64,000 bases of DNA from Flaccisagitta enflata. Taxonomy: Eukaryota; Chaetognatha; Sagittoidea; Aphragmophora. This document shows, piece after piece, positions 36,517-53,280 of the stretch. The notes under the pieces are model-generated. The model searched no databases. It was not told the DNA's origin and was given only the letters and a program-made list of their open reading frames with translations. Where the stretch lies: contig OZ231127.1 of the NCBI GenBank assembly GCA_965153355.1, forward strand, positions 92,132,001 through 92,196,000. The letters run 5' to 3'. How positions within the stretch are numbered: the first letter of the stretch is position 1; every line of letters starts with the position of its first letter. The translations under genes and the position numbers were made by a program.

Positions 36517-36747
36517 TTACGAATCTCTACTAAGGGCTAGTCAATGGCCGGCTGATTTACGAGGGTTAATTATGCGTCTTCTAAGCAATGTTATTCCTGC
36601 CCTTTTTCCAACCGATCAATCACGGAAACAGTTTTCTTCAATCTCTCTTTTTTTTTTCGTTTTCCTTTTTTAAATTCAAAGTTTTCAGTTCTTTTTTTTT
36701 CTCTTTTCAGTTTCTCTTTCTTGTTTCTGTCTTTCTTGTTTCTGTCT

Positions 36748-36755
36748 TTCTTGTT

Positions 36756-36834
<79 letters not shown>

Positions 36835-36850
36835 CTCTTTCTTTCTTTCT

Positions 36851-36890
<40 letters not shown>

Positions 36891-36891
36891 T

Positions 36892-36971
<80 letters not shown>

Positions 36972-37236
36972 TTTTTTTTCTTTCTTTCTCTCTTATTCTG
37001 CCTTTGTTTTATTTTCTTGTCCTAGTTTTTTCGTCATTTCTTTCGTTTGTTTGTTTGTTTGTTTGTTTGTTTGTTTGTTTGTTTGTTTGTTAGTATGTTT
37101 GTTTGTTTGTTTGTTTGTCTCTTTCATCTTCTATCTTTGTTTTATCTTATTTTCCTAGTTCTTTCGTCCTTTCATTTGATTGTTTGTTTGTTTGTTTGTT
37201 TGTTTGTTTGTTTGTTTGTTTGTTTGTTTGTTTGTC
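36748..37236. repeat. (TTTC)n and (TTTG)n microsatellites
   Basis: TTTC at 36748-36970; TTTG at 37043-37117 and 37178-37236. A segment ACATCTAACGCTTTTGCGA near 37410 matches the end of the 32570 repeat family. Confidence 0.96.
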
Positions 37237-37690
37237 GGTAGGCTGGTTGGTTGGTTTGTTTGTTTGTTTCTTTCATTCGTTTTCTTTTTTTGTTTTGTTT
37301 TCTTGTCCTTGTTCTTCTTTACCTTGTTTCTTTTTTCTGTCTATCTTTCTTCCAATCCCTACGTACACTCACTTGGGGCATCGGCCATCGGGCACCAATG
37401 AGGCACTGACATCTAACGCTTTTGCGAAAATTTTCTATATCTTGTTTCCCTTCATTGAACTTATTCATCTTAAATCCTTTCCCAATTCAAATTTAGAAAA
37501 GAAGTCTTGTGATCGTTTTAATAGAAATGGCAATGAACGGAACGAAAACGAGAAATATTTTTGATGTAATGATGCTAATACTCGGCTTGTTTTTAACCAA
37601 ACGAAGCCCAAATCCTTATATGGGGTTATATAGAGGTTATTGACCGAGTTTTGTTAAAATTATGGCAGTTGTGGCATAGATTATCAGATG

Positions 37691-37894
37691 AACAAGGCCG
37701 GATACACAGTTACCCCAGTCACGTGCGGGACTGCGGGTGGGCACTGGGCAGGGACCATTATTGATGTCACTTGATCATTTCGGCAGGAGCAATGAGGTCC
37801 AAGACTGAAAAAACATAAAAAATGAGTGAGTGAGTGACCGACTGACCAACCAACCAACGGATCGACAAAGCGAGTCGCGTAGCACGCGACTAAA
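37691..37894 (+). mobile_element. HINE-like element, CGCGTGC subtype
   Basis: AACAAGGCCGGATACACAGT head, AGTCACGTGCGGG, GACTGACCAACC core, hairpin AGTCGCGTAGCACGCGACT (37873-37891), TAAA. Confidence 0.85.
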
Positions 37895-38420
37895 GATCAA
37901 GTAGATATTCATGTGAGGAAATTTGACTTCAATGATAAGCGATCGATTACGAATCTATACATAAATGAATCAAGGTCCAACATTGAAATGACAGAGATAT
38001 GAAAATTAAAGACATATGAGACAAAGATAGCGAGGAGATAGATAATTTGAAAGACAAGGATAGCAACAAGAAACTTAAGAATGAATGAGAAAATTAAAGA
38101 GAAAAGAGACAAAGATAGAGAAGTGAAAATCAAAGGAAAATGAGACAGAGATAGCGATGAGAAAAAATAAAATAAAATGAGACAAAGATAGCAACGAGAA
38201 AATTAAAGAGAAATGAGACAAAGATAGAGACAAAAGAATTAACTGGTCATGATGAGAAACGGGATCGAAATCCGGTCTTACCCTCGCCGCCAAAAAGAAA
38301 AAGAAAACTGTCAAACCTGAAGGCATAATCCTCATCTTTAAGGCTTAACTTACTCAACAACCGATGTTGTTTTTCCCAAACTGAGAAAACAAAGTTCGTT
38401 CAGTCTGTCTGTCTCTGTCG
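37895..38420. other. GAGACAAAGATAG-type degenerate repeats
   Basis: AAATGAGACAAAGATAGCGA-like units of about 45 bp recur at about 38010-38230. No gene. Confidence 0.6.
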
Positions 38421-38602
<182 letters not shown>

Positions 38603-38693
38603 CCCCTCGTATTGACCTCCCCACAGGTCCTTTTCGTTCTGTACAAATAACATACTTTGCTTGGGATGTATTTATGTCTGTCTCCTTATTTAG

Positions 38694-38851
38694 TAGAGGA
38701 CACGCGACTCTATAAGCCACTTTTCGGTCCGTCCGTCCATCCGTTCGATGGTCACAGTTAGCACGTTTTTTGCCTCAACGTTCCTTGGCGCCCTTTGTCA
38801 CTGCCCCTGCCCACCCGTCCGCAACTAAGGTTGCCTAGTACTTGGCCTTGT
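38694..38851 (-). mobile_element. HINE-like element, degenerate
   Basis: GGACACGCGACTCTATAAGC, GGTCCGTCCGTCC core, CCCCTGCCCACCCGTCCGCAACT, end CTTGGCCTTG. The hairpin's left half is decayed. Confidence 0.7.
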
Positions 38852-38857
38852 TTTTTT

Positions 38858-38903
38858 TTTCTTCCTTTCTTTCTTTCGTTCTTTCTTTCTTTCATTCTTT
38901 CTC

Positions 38904-38965
<62 letters not shown>

Positions 38966-38980
38966 TATTGTTCTTCCTTC

Positions 38981-39035
<55 letters not shown>

Positions 39036-39039
39036 TCCG

Positions 39040-39131
<92 letters not shown>

Positions 39132-39174
39132 GCTTACTTCCTATCTTTTTCTATCATTCTTCCTTTCTTTCTTC

Positions 39175-39228
<54 letters not shown>

Positions 39229-39229
39229 A
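38858..39229. repeat. (TTTC)n microsatellite
   Basis: Near-continuous TTTC, with short TTCCTATTG-type interruptions near 38963 and 39131-39175. Confidence 0.97.
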
Positions 39230-39454
39230 TGAAGGCGAGTCTCCGAAGCCAACATTTTTTGTTTCAACCAGGGTCAAAATATTAATATGAATCTAAGTAA
39301 AACTGAATAATTGTATAAAAAAAGTCCGTGAAAAAGGCTGATCTTAATAAAATTTTGCATAATTCACATTCTGATACAAAAATCAACTTCATAAGGCCAA
39401 GATTGATAAAGAAAAGTTACTGCAAATTTCTGAAAATTTCATTTTTGTTAACTG

Positions 39455-39600
39455 ACAGGGGGTGGTTGAAATTCTAAATTTGCATAGAAAATGAAAAAAT
39501 GAAAAACATAGTTCTCTTCCAAATTCAATTCCAGAGAGAACTATGTTTTTGAAAATGCGAAATTTTGCTGCATCTAAGATTCTTAGAATTTCAACCACAG
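39455..39600. repeat. Hairpin element, copy 1
   Basis: GGTTGAAATTCTAA and its complement TTAGAATTTCAACC bracket an inner pair AAAACATAGTTCTC / GAGAACTATGTTTT. A related copy in reverse orientation lies at 58740-58885. Confidence 0.75.
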
Positions 39601-40253
39601 AAAAAGAAAAAGATTTGTAAGCAAAATTTCACAAAAACCTTGATTTTCTTGCCTTATTTCAAGTAATTTGCATATCCAAAGGTACCTATGAGGTCAGCTT
39701 ATGACAAAGATTTACACACCAAGTGTCCCTAGAAACAATTTGCCCAAGAAAAGTGTTTGTAGTTCTTTACTTGTTCAACTAATTATGCAAAAAGTGGTTT
39801 GAAACACGAATTTCTTCCTTCAAAAATCAACCGTCCTATCTTTCTTTCTTTCTTTCTTTCGTTTTCTTTTTTTATAGTCCATGCGCATCATCTCTTCATT
39901 TTTCGTTTTCCACATTTCCCAAGATAATTGAAATGCATGTATATTCATCACCAGTTAATATATCAAGCTTTCTCTCTCTTCCTCAGTTATCGTCCCGGGG
40001 GGAAAACCTTGACCCTAGCTAAAGAAAGAGGCTAATTCAATGTTTTCGTATAAATTTATTTGTTCTACTTTTTATTATCGGGTGGTCGAAAAATATGCGA
40101 AAAGAAAGAGAGAAAAAAAATATTCCGGCTTAATCAATGCCCTTTAACCTAGATTAATCCAAATATCACTCATTAAGACAGCCTCCATTTTTCTTCATCA
40201 ACATTTTTTTCTCATTTGATTTTGTCTGTCATTTTGACTATCTGACCATCATA

Positions 40254-40337
<84 letters not shown>

Positions 40338-40867
40338 CTAGATTTCTTTCTTTTTTCTTCTTCCAGATTGGCAGCAAATTGTAGAAAATTCGTTGATCTT
40401 GATGTTTCACAATCTCATTTATTTTAGCCCAATCCGATGTCTCTGAACTAAGTTACACCCCCTTTCTTTCTGTAGGTATACTTATTTCTTAGATGGTATT
40501 GGCTGTAACAGAATTCCTGTAGAATGCCAGTAAATACGGAAATCGTTACGTGGCGTACATACGCGCCTGGAAACTTGGGTCTCATGGCAAAGTTTCCACG
40601 GACGCTTAACAACACCCACCAACAATTGCTGACCAACAGTCCGTGGCTACGTCACGTCATTACGCCAGGCCATGACGCTATGTCATGACGCCAAAAGGTT
40701 TCCATTTCTACATTCCAGGCCTCTTAATTCTAGGGTAGCGGGTAGCAACGCTTAACGGCAGGCCTGACCGCCTGAGGGCATCATGGAGGGTCCCTTGAAA
40801 TTCGTTGGAGTGGGATTGAACTGTACTACGTGACATGTGCAACAATTCATCCTACATAAAACTCATA
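39601..40867. other. Non-coding sequence with (CT)n at 40258-40334
   Basis: One CT tract. A GC-richer block at 40540-40790 has several TGACG/ACGTCA-like motifs (40655-40690). No supported gene. Confidence 0.5.
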
Positions 40868-41378
40868 CAGTAGATGTCGTCTAAACTTAGAAATACGGGG
40901 GAGCTCATAACCTCAGCATCAGTACAGTAAGGGGACTGATATTTTGCTAGTGTAATGTATAGACTCTAAGGAGTTGACAATGGGGTATGGTATCCCCCTA
41001 CAGCTTACCTTACAAAAAAAACTTTTAGTATAAAATGTTAGGATCAATCACTTTTATAGCAGAATTTCAGCTTTATTTATTTGCTTTTATTGCAAAACCA
41101 GCCTGGGATTTGAACCTGGAACTTTTAAAGAAATGAATTGATCAAGAAGAACTTGAAGTCAAGTGATTTAACCACTAGGCTAATTCTGGCAGCTGTTTGA
41201 GAGGATCAAATTTGTTTTAGTATATTCAAAAAAATTTTCTATTCACAGAGCTGCCATACCCCATTGTCAACCCTATAAGACATAAGCATTATACTGACAC
41301 AGTTTCATTTCATTGCAGCGCAAATGGTAGTTAGGTTATGAGGGCCCCCATATTTCCAAGTCTAGACGACATCTACTG
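40868..41378. mobile_element. TA-flanked fold-back MITE, 511 bp
   Basis: Inverted ends CAGTAGATGTCGTCTA and TAGACGACATCTACTG are flanked by TA (40866-40867, 41379-41380). A second inverted pair lies further in (TTGACAATGGGGTATGG at 40975 and its complement near 41258). No transposase is encoded. Confidence 0.85.
41098..41190 (-). other. tRNA-like sequence (SINE head or decayed tRNA)
   Basis: On minus it reads GCCAGAATTAGCCTAGTGG (box A-like) ... AGGTTCAAATCCC (box B), with TTGACTTCAAGTTC where an anticodon arm would be. The acceptor stem does not pair well, so it is not called as a functional tRNA. It lies within the fold-back 40868-41378. Confidence 0.5.
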
Positions 41379-41523
41379 TACAATTAATCAAAAGGAAACA
41401 GCAATTGAAAAAATCCGGGAATAATATGGACATTTATATAGTGTAAGCTTTCATTACATCTTCTAAAAATGGACAAGTACCAAAGAATCGCCCGTTGCAT
41501 TTTTCGTAATCCAGAAGTGTTTT

Positions 41524-41640
41524 AGTCGCGATTATATACGAGGCTTTGTCGATCTGTCGATCTGTCCTTGGGTCCCTGAGTCCGTCCGTGGGTTCGTGAC
41601 GATTGAGTTAAAAAGTGCAATGTATGTATTGTCTCTGTGT

Positions 41641-41677
<37 letters not shown>

Positions 41678-41690
41678 GGGGGGGGGTGGA
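41524..41690 (-). mobile_element. HINE-like tail fragment, then (GT)n and G9
   Basis: AGTCGCGATTATATACGAGGCTTTGTC, GTCC-type repeats and GATTGAGTTAAAAAGTG match the GTTGCGGAC subtype. The head is missing. GT repeats follow at 41638-41674, then a run of nine G at 41675-41683. Confidence 0.55.
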
Positions 41691-41853
41691 GAAGCTAGAT
41701 TTTTAGAACATGAAGGCTTGAAATGGCTTTAGAATTAGGAACATTGTTTTCTTTCAAATGGCACCAACAAGAGGTCTCTAGGATCAATATTTTTCGAGCT
41801 ATGATTTTTTTAATCTTTTTTCATTTTTTCGCATTTTGCAAAAATTGAGTGGG

Positions 41854-43262
<1,409 letters not shown>

Positions 43263-43371
43263 ATAAACTCCCTAAAAATCGATATTTTTCATTGAACTTA
43301 ATTTTCGGCCTTATATGTACGCAAATTGACTCCAACGTTTATGACGCTAGCTTTGATATTTTTTCATGCTT

Positions 43372-43379
43372 GAGAGAGA

Positions 43380-43464
<85 letters not shown>
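43372..43464. repeat. (GA)n then (CA)n
   Basis: GA to about 43428, then CA to 43464. Confidence 0.96.
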
Positions 43465-43467
<3 letters not shown>

Positions 43468-43492
43468 GAGACAGACAGAGAGACTGAATAAC

Positions 43493-43716
43493 AACAATGC
43501 CGGATACACGGCTACCCTAGTCGCGTGCGGGTGGGCAGGAGCAGTGCTGGAGAAGGTCACTAGGGCATCTGGGCAGGAGCTGTATGCTCAAAAAGCTCAA
43601 AAACGCCGAAAAAGTAAAAAGGGGACCGACCAACCGATCAACCAACCGACCAACCGACCAACCGACCGACGGACAGACATTGCGGGGTGTAGAGTCGCGT
43701 ACCACGCGACTAAAAA
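43493..43716 (+). mobile_element. HINE-like element, CGCGTGC subtype, full length
   Basis: TGCCGGATACACGGCTACC head, AGTCGCGTGC (43519-43528), CCAACCGACC core, hairpin AGTCGCGTACCACGCGACT (43693-43711), TAAAAA. Confidence 0.85.
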
Positions 43717-44124
43717 CAGACAGGCAGTCAACCAGAGATCATGAGATGCACGACACGAAGAACATGCACGACTTATTCGGTCGGCGAGAGTCACTTTTAT
43801 TGGTAGTTATTAGGGCCGTCAAATAAGCACGACATTGGAATTTTGTCTTGCTCAAAATGGCGATGTGTGCCCAATAGATAAACAATGTAAGAGGAAAATG
43901 GGATCAAAAAGTTGTGCCATGGTGGTCAATTACAATAGCCATAGGATTGAATGGGAGCCTAGAAGGAGCAAATTTTGTCATACTGTTTATCATTACATAA
44001 TGGGGATGGTACGCGTACGCGCGTAAGACCACAGATGTTGTTGTGTCAGAAGCCCACAACTTGTCTGGTACTTTTCACTAGTAGTGGGCCCGAACACAAT
44101 TGGCTTGTGAGCTAAACGATATTC
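43717..44124. other. Sequence without a supported gene
   Basis: A plus ORF at about 43835-44026 has a Cys/His pattern (SKSCAMVV...WEPRRSKFCH) faintly like a THAP zinc finger, but too little is present to call it. GTACGCGTACGCGCGTAAG lies near 44010. Confidence 0.4.
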
Positions 44125-44484
44125 AACAAGGCCAAGTAAAGGCCAATAAGTGCGCCTCGCTTGATCAAGAACTAGTGATTTAACGTTTTTGATGAATGAA
44201 TTGATTCATGAATGAATGATGAATGAATGAGTGAATGAATGAATGAACGAATGAATGAATGAATGAATGAATGAATGAATGAATGAATGAATGAATGAAA
44301 ATGAATGAAAATGAATGTGGTAAGGCATGAAAGGTGATAGGAACGACGAAATACGTCAGAATCAACCGTTTTGCTCATTTCAAACGATTGCGTGACCGAC
44401 CGACCGACCAACCAACCGACTGACCAACCGACCGACCAACCGACCGACGGACATGACCTCTTATAGAAGTGCGAGGACGCACTT
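44125..44484 (+). mobile_element. HINE-like element, AAGTGCG subtype
   Basis: Head AACAAGGCCAAGTAAAGGCC, then AAGTGCGCCTCGC (44148-44160); a (GAAT)n tract (44212-44320) inside; GACC core; tail hairpin AAGTGCG-AGGA-CGCACTT (44467-44484). Head and tail pair apart from one indel. The next element begins at the next base. Confidence 0.75.
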
Positions 44485-44704
44485 AACAAGGCCAGATACA
44501 CGGCTAACCCAGTCGCGTGCGAGTGGGCAGGGGCCGTATTTGAGGTCACTTGATCACTTGGGCAGGAGCCGTGAGGCCAAAGACCGCAAAAACCCAAAAA
44601 AAGTAAAGTGTGACGGACCGACGGACGGACGGACGGACCGACAGACCGACGGACCGACGGACCGACAAAGCGGGGTGTAGAGTTGCGTAGCACGCGACTA
44701 AAAA
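44485..44704 (+). mobile_element. HINE-like element, CGCGTGC subtype, abutting the previous copy
   Basis: AACAAGGCCAGATACACGGC head, AGTCGCGTGC (44511-44520), GGACC/GACGGACC core, hairpin AGTTGCGTAGCACGCGACT (44681-44699), TAAAAA. Confidence 0.85.
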
Positions 44705-44763
44705 TTGTTTTTTTTTCACGGGCTTAGTAGTTATTTGACTGGTATTTGAAAGCTTCAGAAAAA

Positions 44764-44880
44764 AACAAGGCCAAGTAGGCCAATAAGGTGCGACGTGTGG
44801 ATCGTCGAATGAATGCGTTACCCGACCAACCAACCGACCGACGGACACAGCCAGTTATAGAGGTGCTTTGTCGCACCTAA
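44764..44880 (+). mobile_element. HINE-like element, AGGTGCGAC subtype
   Basis: Head AACAAGGCCAAGTAGGCC, AGGTGCGAC (44786-44794), short GACC core, tail hairpin AGGTGC-TTTGTC-GCACCT (44861-44878), TAA. At about 117 bp it is the shortest complete copy seen. Confidence 0.75.
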
Positions 44881-45055
44881 AAAGTCTTAACTTGTAAGTG
44901 ATCCAAATCTTTAAATTCTTATCCAAGAGAGGTAAGCTCTGAAACCGCAAAATGCCTAATCATCTGTCTTTTGTTTATGACTCCGTAAAACGTCTGATAG
45001 AGAGCAGTCTATTCTTGAGTGATCATCTAAAAGAGCAACGAGAAATATATTTATA

Positions 45056-45806
45056 CACCGTCTTTAGATCGATTTGAAAAATGTTAAACCTTTATAGCTC
45101 CTTAACTACTAGGCAAAAAGTCTTCAAATTTTGAGTGAACATTGCTAACATGTGACCGTTTTGTTATGCAAAACCTTAGATACAGATACTGAATGATTGA
45201 GGTACAGCAAAACCCTGAAAAAACTGTCATTTTTGAAGCAAAATAAACCTTTTCTCACCCTTTTTTAGAAGAAGCTGTCTTTCGCTGCTGAACTAACTGA
45301 ACTAGAACCCCAAAAACACTTACAGACTGATGATGAACATACATACACTTCCATTTTGCTTGAAAATGTTATGATTTTCATTAGTTTTGAAAAAAAAAAG
45401 ATTGATTTTCCATGTTTGCCATTAACAATTCTCAAAAATCACCCAAACTTTGTGAAAATTCCGTTAAGTATCCAATTTAATTTTTAATTTTCAAAAAATA
45501 TATTTTCTGCAACTAATTACCAATGATTTTATACCAATTTTAACGTTTTAGTTTGATCTGTTTAAAAGTTACAAAAAGAAAAAGACAGCTTCTTCAAAAA
45601 GAGCGGAGGAAAAATTTACCATGGCTTAAAATTGCTCATTCTTTCAGTGTTTTGCTGTACCCCAATTATTCAGTATCTATATCTAAACTTTTGCATAACA
45701 AAACGGTCACATGTCAGCAATGTTTGCTGAAAATTTGAAAACTTTTTGCCAAGTAGTTTAGGAATTATAAAGGTTTAACATTTTTCAAATCGATCTAAAG
45801 ACGGTG
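45056..45806. mobile_element. TA-flanked fold-back MITE, 751 bp
   Basis: Ends CACCGTCTTTAGATCG and CGATCTAAAGACGGTG lie between TA dinucleotides. The arms are similar to the 6222-6761 element. An inner pair AGAAGCTGTCTTT / AAGACAGCTTCTT lies at about 45271 and 45579. Confidence 0.88.
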
Positions 45807-45897
45807 TATATACGTTTCCTACATGTATGCTTTCATAGAACTATGCCTATGCGACTATGCCTATGCCACTGCCTGGAAAAAGATGAGCTCTCTTGAA

Positions 45898-45965
45898 ACA
45901 AGGCCGGATACACGGCTACCGAAGTGCGGGTGGGCAGGGGCCATATTTGAGGTCACTAGTCACTA
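45898..45965 (+). mobile_element. HINE-like head fragment
   Basis: AACAAGGCCGGATACACGGC ... GTGCGGGTGGGCAGGGGCC, ending at TGAGGTCACTAG; no core or tail. Confidence 0.7.
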
Positions 45966-46046
45966 CACTTATTTTATCAGAATGGTCACGTTAGGAATTT
46001 CAATCTGTGTCTTTTGCTTTAAAGTGTTTTTACGCGGGTAGTGTTT

Positions 46047-46112
46047 TAGAGTTAGGGTTAGGTTTAGGGATAGGGTGGGTTTTAGGGTTAGGGTTGGGTT
46101 ATAGATAGATTT
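46047..46112. repeat. Telomere-like TTAGGG-variant tract
   Basis: Degenerate GTTAGGG/TTTAGGG units. Similar tracts occur at 61123-61180 and, weakly, at 63153-63190. The first two share an AAGTGTTTTT flank. Confidence 0.75.
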
Positions 46113-46696
46113 AGGGCAAGGTATGGACTTGGTTTTGTATGTTTTAACTCGAGTGCGCTTGAATTAAAGATTTGCCCTTGCGGGAAAAAACAAGTGCACC
46201 AGATTGAATTCCCTAAGATTACCATAAGAACGTTAGGCTTCAAACCGTCAAGAATTTAAAAAGATGCCAAGAACATTGGAAGGCTTCATTTCTTCAAAAA
46301 TTTAAGAACATTGGACTAAAAATCTTAAAAATTTAAGAACACTTTTTTTCAGGGTTTTTTTCAATCAATTGTTCTTTGTAACTGGACAGACTCTGTATCT
46401 TTTCTGTTCAGCAAATCATGTCTCATTCTATATAGCGTATACTTTTCTACTTTCATTGATCTTAATTCACTTGAAATGTTTAAATCTGCTACTTCGTTGT
46501 TTCATTGACATTTCCTTCATTTTCTCCTTAATGACAAACTTAAAACTAATCAAGAATGTTCTTGATTGAAGGTTAAAAAGTGTGTTTAAATTAAGAACAA
46601 TTTAAGAACGTTCAAGCCTTGAAACTGCTCAAAATTTAAGAACAATGAAGGCTTGCTCAAAAAATGACGTTCTTATAAAATAAAAAAAGTGTACAC
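46113..46696. other. AATTTAAGAAC-type repeats
   Basis: ATTTAAGAACAnT motifs recur on both sides (46305-46340 and 46590-46645), with GTTCTT complements between (46370, 46558), suggesting a loose fold-back. No gene. Confidence 0.45.
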
Positions 46697-46872
46697 CATT
46701 AGGACCGGAGCAGTGGGGTCCAGAAATAAAATCATAAAAAAAAGTAAAACGTGCCCAACTGACCGGCCAACAGACCGACCCACTGACCGACGGACGGACA
46801 GACGGACGGACGGACGGACAGACGGACGGATGGACAAAGCGGGCTGTAGAGTCGCGTGCACGCAACTGAAAA
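46697..46872 (+). mobile_element. HINE-like element, 5'-truncated
   Basis: GGACCGGAGCAGTGGGGTCC, GACGGAC/GACAGAC core, GGGCTGTAGAG, hairpin AGTCGCGTGCACGCAACT. Confidence 0.75.
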
Positions 46873-46994
46873 GGTCAAGTGATGTGCAACAGATGCATCC
46901 TCTTTAGAAACAAGACATGAATAGATAAGGACATGAAGAGAAAACCCAAAACAAGGATGGATACACAGTTGCTTCATGCTTCCCAATACTAACT

Positions 46995-47211
46995 AACAAC
47001 ACCGCAGTTAATGATGCTCTGCGCCAGATTTTTGGTTACAACAGATGGGAGAGCATTCGAGTCTTACGTGATTCAAGTGGCTACAAGTGGCTACAAGTCC
47101 ATTACCGATATTTTTGGCAGGGCGAGGAAAATTTTTTTCTCTATTTTACCTTACCATCACAATTCTATTGTTACCTGTATTGCTCGCAACTTGCCTGATG
47201 TTGTAGAATAG
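46995..47211 (+). pseudogene. LINE reverse-transcriptase C-terminal fragment, frameshifted
   Basis: The frame from about 46995 reads VNDALRQIFGYNRWESIRVL, a pattern typical of the region after the RT domain in many LINEs. A 10-bp tandem duplication (GTGGCTACAA twice, about 47078-47098) then shifts the frame. The continuing frame reads KSITDIFGRARKIFF and ends NLPDVVE at TAG (47209-47211). Everything upstream is missing, as expected for a 5'-truncated insertion. Assignment rests on motif resemblance only. Confidence 0.55.
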
Positions 47212-47268
47212 CCCTCTGAATATATTTATCTGTTTGTTACTGTCGCTTTATTGTTGACGTGACGAACA

Positions 47269-47448
47269 AAAATAACTCATTTAACGGGTGACTGTGCTAA
47301 ATGTACCTGCAGGCTTTATCATGCGAAGAATAATTATTTGGTGAAAGAAATGGAACAATTTGCTGTTTATGAAGAAATAACAACAGATGAGGCGACAGGT
47401 ATAAAAGCAATTTCTAAGAAAAGAAAACAATCTAAACAATGCTCATAA
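47269..47448 (+). CDS. Orphan coding-like segment, unknown
   Basis: After a TGA this frame is open to TAA (47446-47448). It includes TGDCAKCTCRLYHAKNNYLV and an acidic helix-like part (KEMEQFAVYEEITTDEATG), then a basic end (KKRKQSKQCS). An acceptor-like CTGCAG (to 47312) and a donor-like CAG|GTATAA (47399) would define an 86-bp internal exon. No start codon fits the whole frame. It lies 58 bp downstream of the LINE tail and could be transposon 3' sequence or a host exon. Confidence 0.3.
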   Translation, partial: KITHLTGDCAKCTCRLYHAKNNYLVKEMEQFAVYEEITTDEATGIKAISKKRKQSKQCS

Positions 47449-47606
47449 CTGGGATTTGGGGGGAAAAGGGAAACAAGCTTTATTCTTAACAGGGCTTACA
47501 CTTCTGTATACAAAATGTTCTTAAAATAACTTTTTCAAACTTGCTTGATAAACAATTTGCAAAACTGTTACAATTTCAAAACTCTCTTTGGCAATCATTT
47601 CACTTT

Positions 47607-47860
47607 TTAGTTGCAGACACATAACTCTATAAGAGGCTTTGTCCGTCCGTCCATCCGTCGGTCCGTCCATCCGTCGGTCTGTTGGTCCGTTGGTCCGTCG
47701 GTCCGTCGGAGGTCATCGAGTTGAAAAGTGAGAAAACGAGCGTTTTAGATACTTTTTGTCATTTTGTGTATGTTTGTGTGTGAAGGATGGGGGTTGGAGT
47801 GTGGCTGGGGGATGGATGCCCCTGCCCACCCGTTCGCAACGATATTGTGACCCCGCATCA
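47607..47860 (-). mobile_element. HINE-like element, GTTGCGGAC subtype, alternative head
   Basis: AGTTGCAGACACATAACT hairpin (47609-47626), long GTCC core (47640-47710), GAGTTGAAAAGTGAGAAAAC, CCTGCCCACCCGTTCGCAAC, then GATATTGTGACCCCG in place of the usual GTATCCGGCCTTG end. Confidence 0.8.
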
Positions 47861-48020
47861 CTTTTTCACTTTTAACGTGATTTTTTTTCTTTATGTCATT
47901 AATAAACTGACTTTTTTCAAGTTTGTTTAAGAAAGACTTTGCTGGATTTAGTTTCTGTCATTTCAAAGGGGGCATTTTCCTGTGCGGATTTGCATCGAGG
48001 TACATCTCTTATTTTGCACT

Positions 48021-52292
<4,272 letters not shown>

Positions 52293-53280
52293 GGTGGTTG
52301 ATGATAATGTCAATGAGGTTGTTGATGATGATGATGATAGAAATGGTGACGATGTGGAAGGTGCTATCAAAGGATCAACAGTTGTTGCAAATGATCAGGA
52401 TGATGATGTCAGTGGTGGTTGACAACGAGGTTTATGATAAGGAGGGTAATGATGGCAATGATGTTGATGATGTGGGCGGTTCAGTTTATGGCTGGTTTAA
52501 TGCGTGTAATTTGAAAATGGATAGCTTTGAACGCTCCCAGCATTTGGAACTCTGCTAGATGATATAGTTCCATCTTTTTTAATTTCCATATGAGTGTGGT
52601 GAACTGATGGAAGAAATTGATTTATTTAGCAACTGTATTCTAACTGCCAGGACAGAGGAATGTGAAACTGGATGAAAAATTGCTTGTCATGTTGCCATTG
52701 CATGTTATGAATTTTGTAATGGGTCATCCCAGGTTATCAATGCCACTGATCGAATTGTTTTGTGGGTTTTTGTGGTTTTTTTATTATCTCTTTTACTGGT
52801 CAAAATACTCGCCTCTTTGAGCCCCCCAAAAAATGACTCCAGAGAAGCGTTACTTTCTCATGCTGGCGTGACACTCGAGAGACTATTCTAGTTACCAATT
52901 AGAAAATGAGTGAATTTGTATGTTGTCAGTCTTTCTCACTACTACCTGCATTATATCAGACTTTGAAGGAGACTAGAAGTGAATTCGTGAGAGGGTAATC
53001 AAAATGCATCATCGACCAGATATGGCTAACAGATATGGATAACGCAGATGGATAACTAAAGGCTATGACACCTATTTTTCTTCATCAATCTCTTGAAATG
53101 CCGACTTGAACTCCATAGGCCAACTCAAAACCAAACATTTGTATATTTGCATTTATATAGTCGTCCTTTTGACTGTCATATTTTCCATTCCATGCCTACG
53201 AATGAGAACAATCAAGTCAAAGCCACATTTGGGCAGGGGTAGTTGCGGGGGCTATTTTGGTTATTAAATCCACTCACTAC
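52293..53280. other. 5' flank of the HEPN-NACHT-kelch gene
   Basis: GATGATG-rich repeats continue to about 52480, with no in-frame ATG upstream on minus. The rest is unique, and no TATA box or CpG block could be assigned. Confidence 0.45.

Noticed and set aside
38255-38300. Box B-like GGATTTCGATCCC on minus
   Set aside because: No box A at the right distance and no cloverleaf could be drawn.
43835-44026. Possible THAP-like zinc finger
   Set aside because: Only a partial Cys-Trp-Pro-Cys-His resemblance is present; the rest of the domain is missing.
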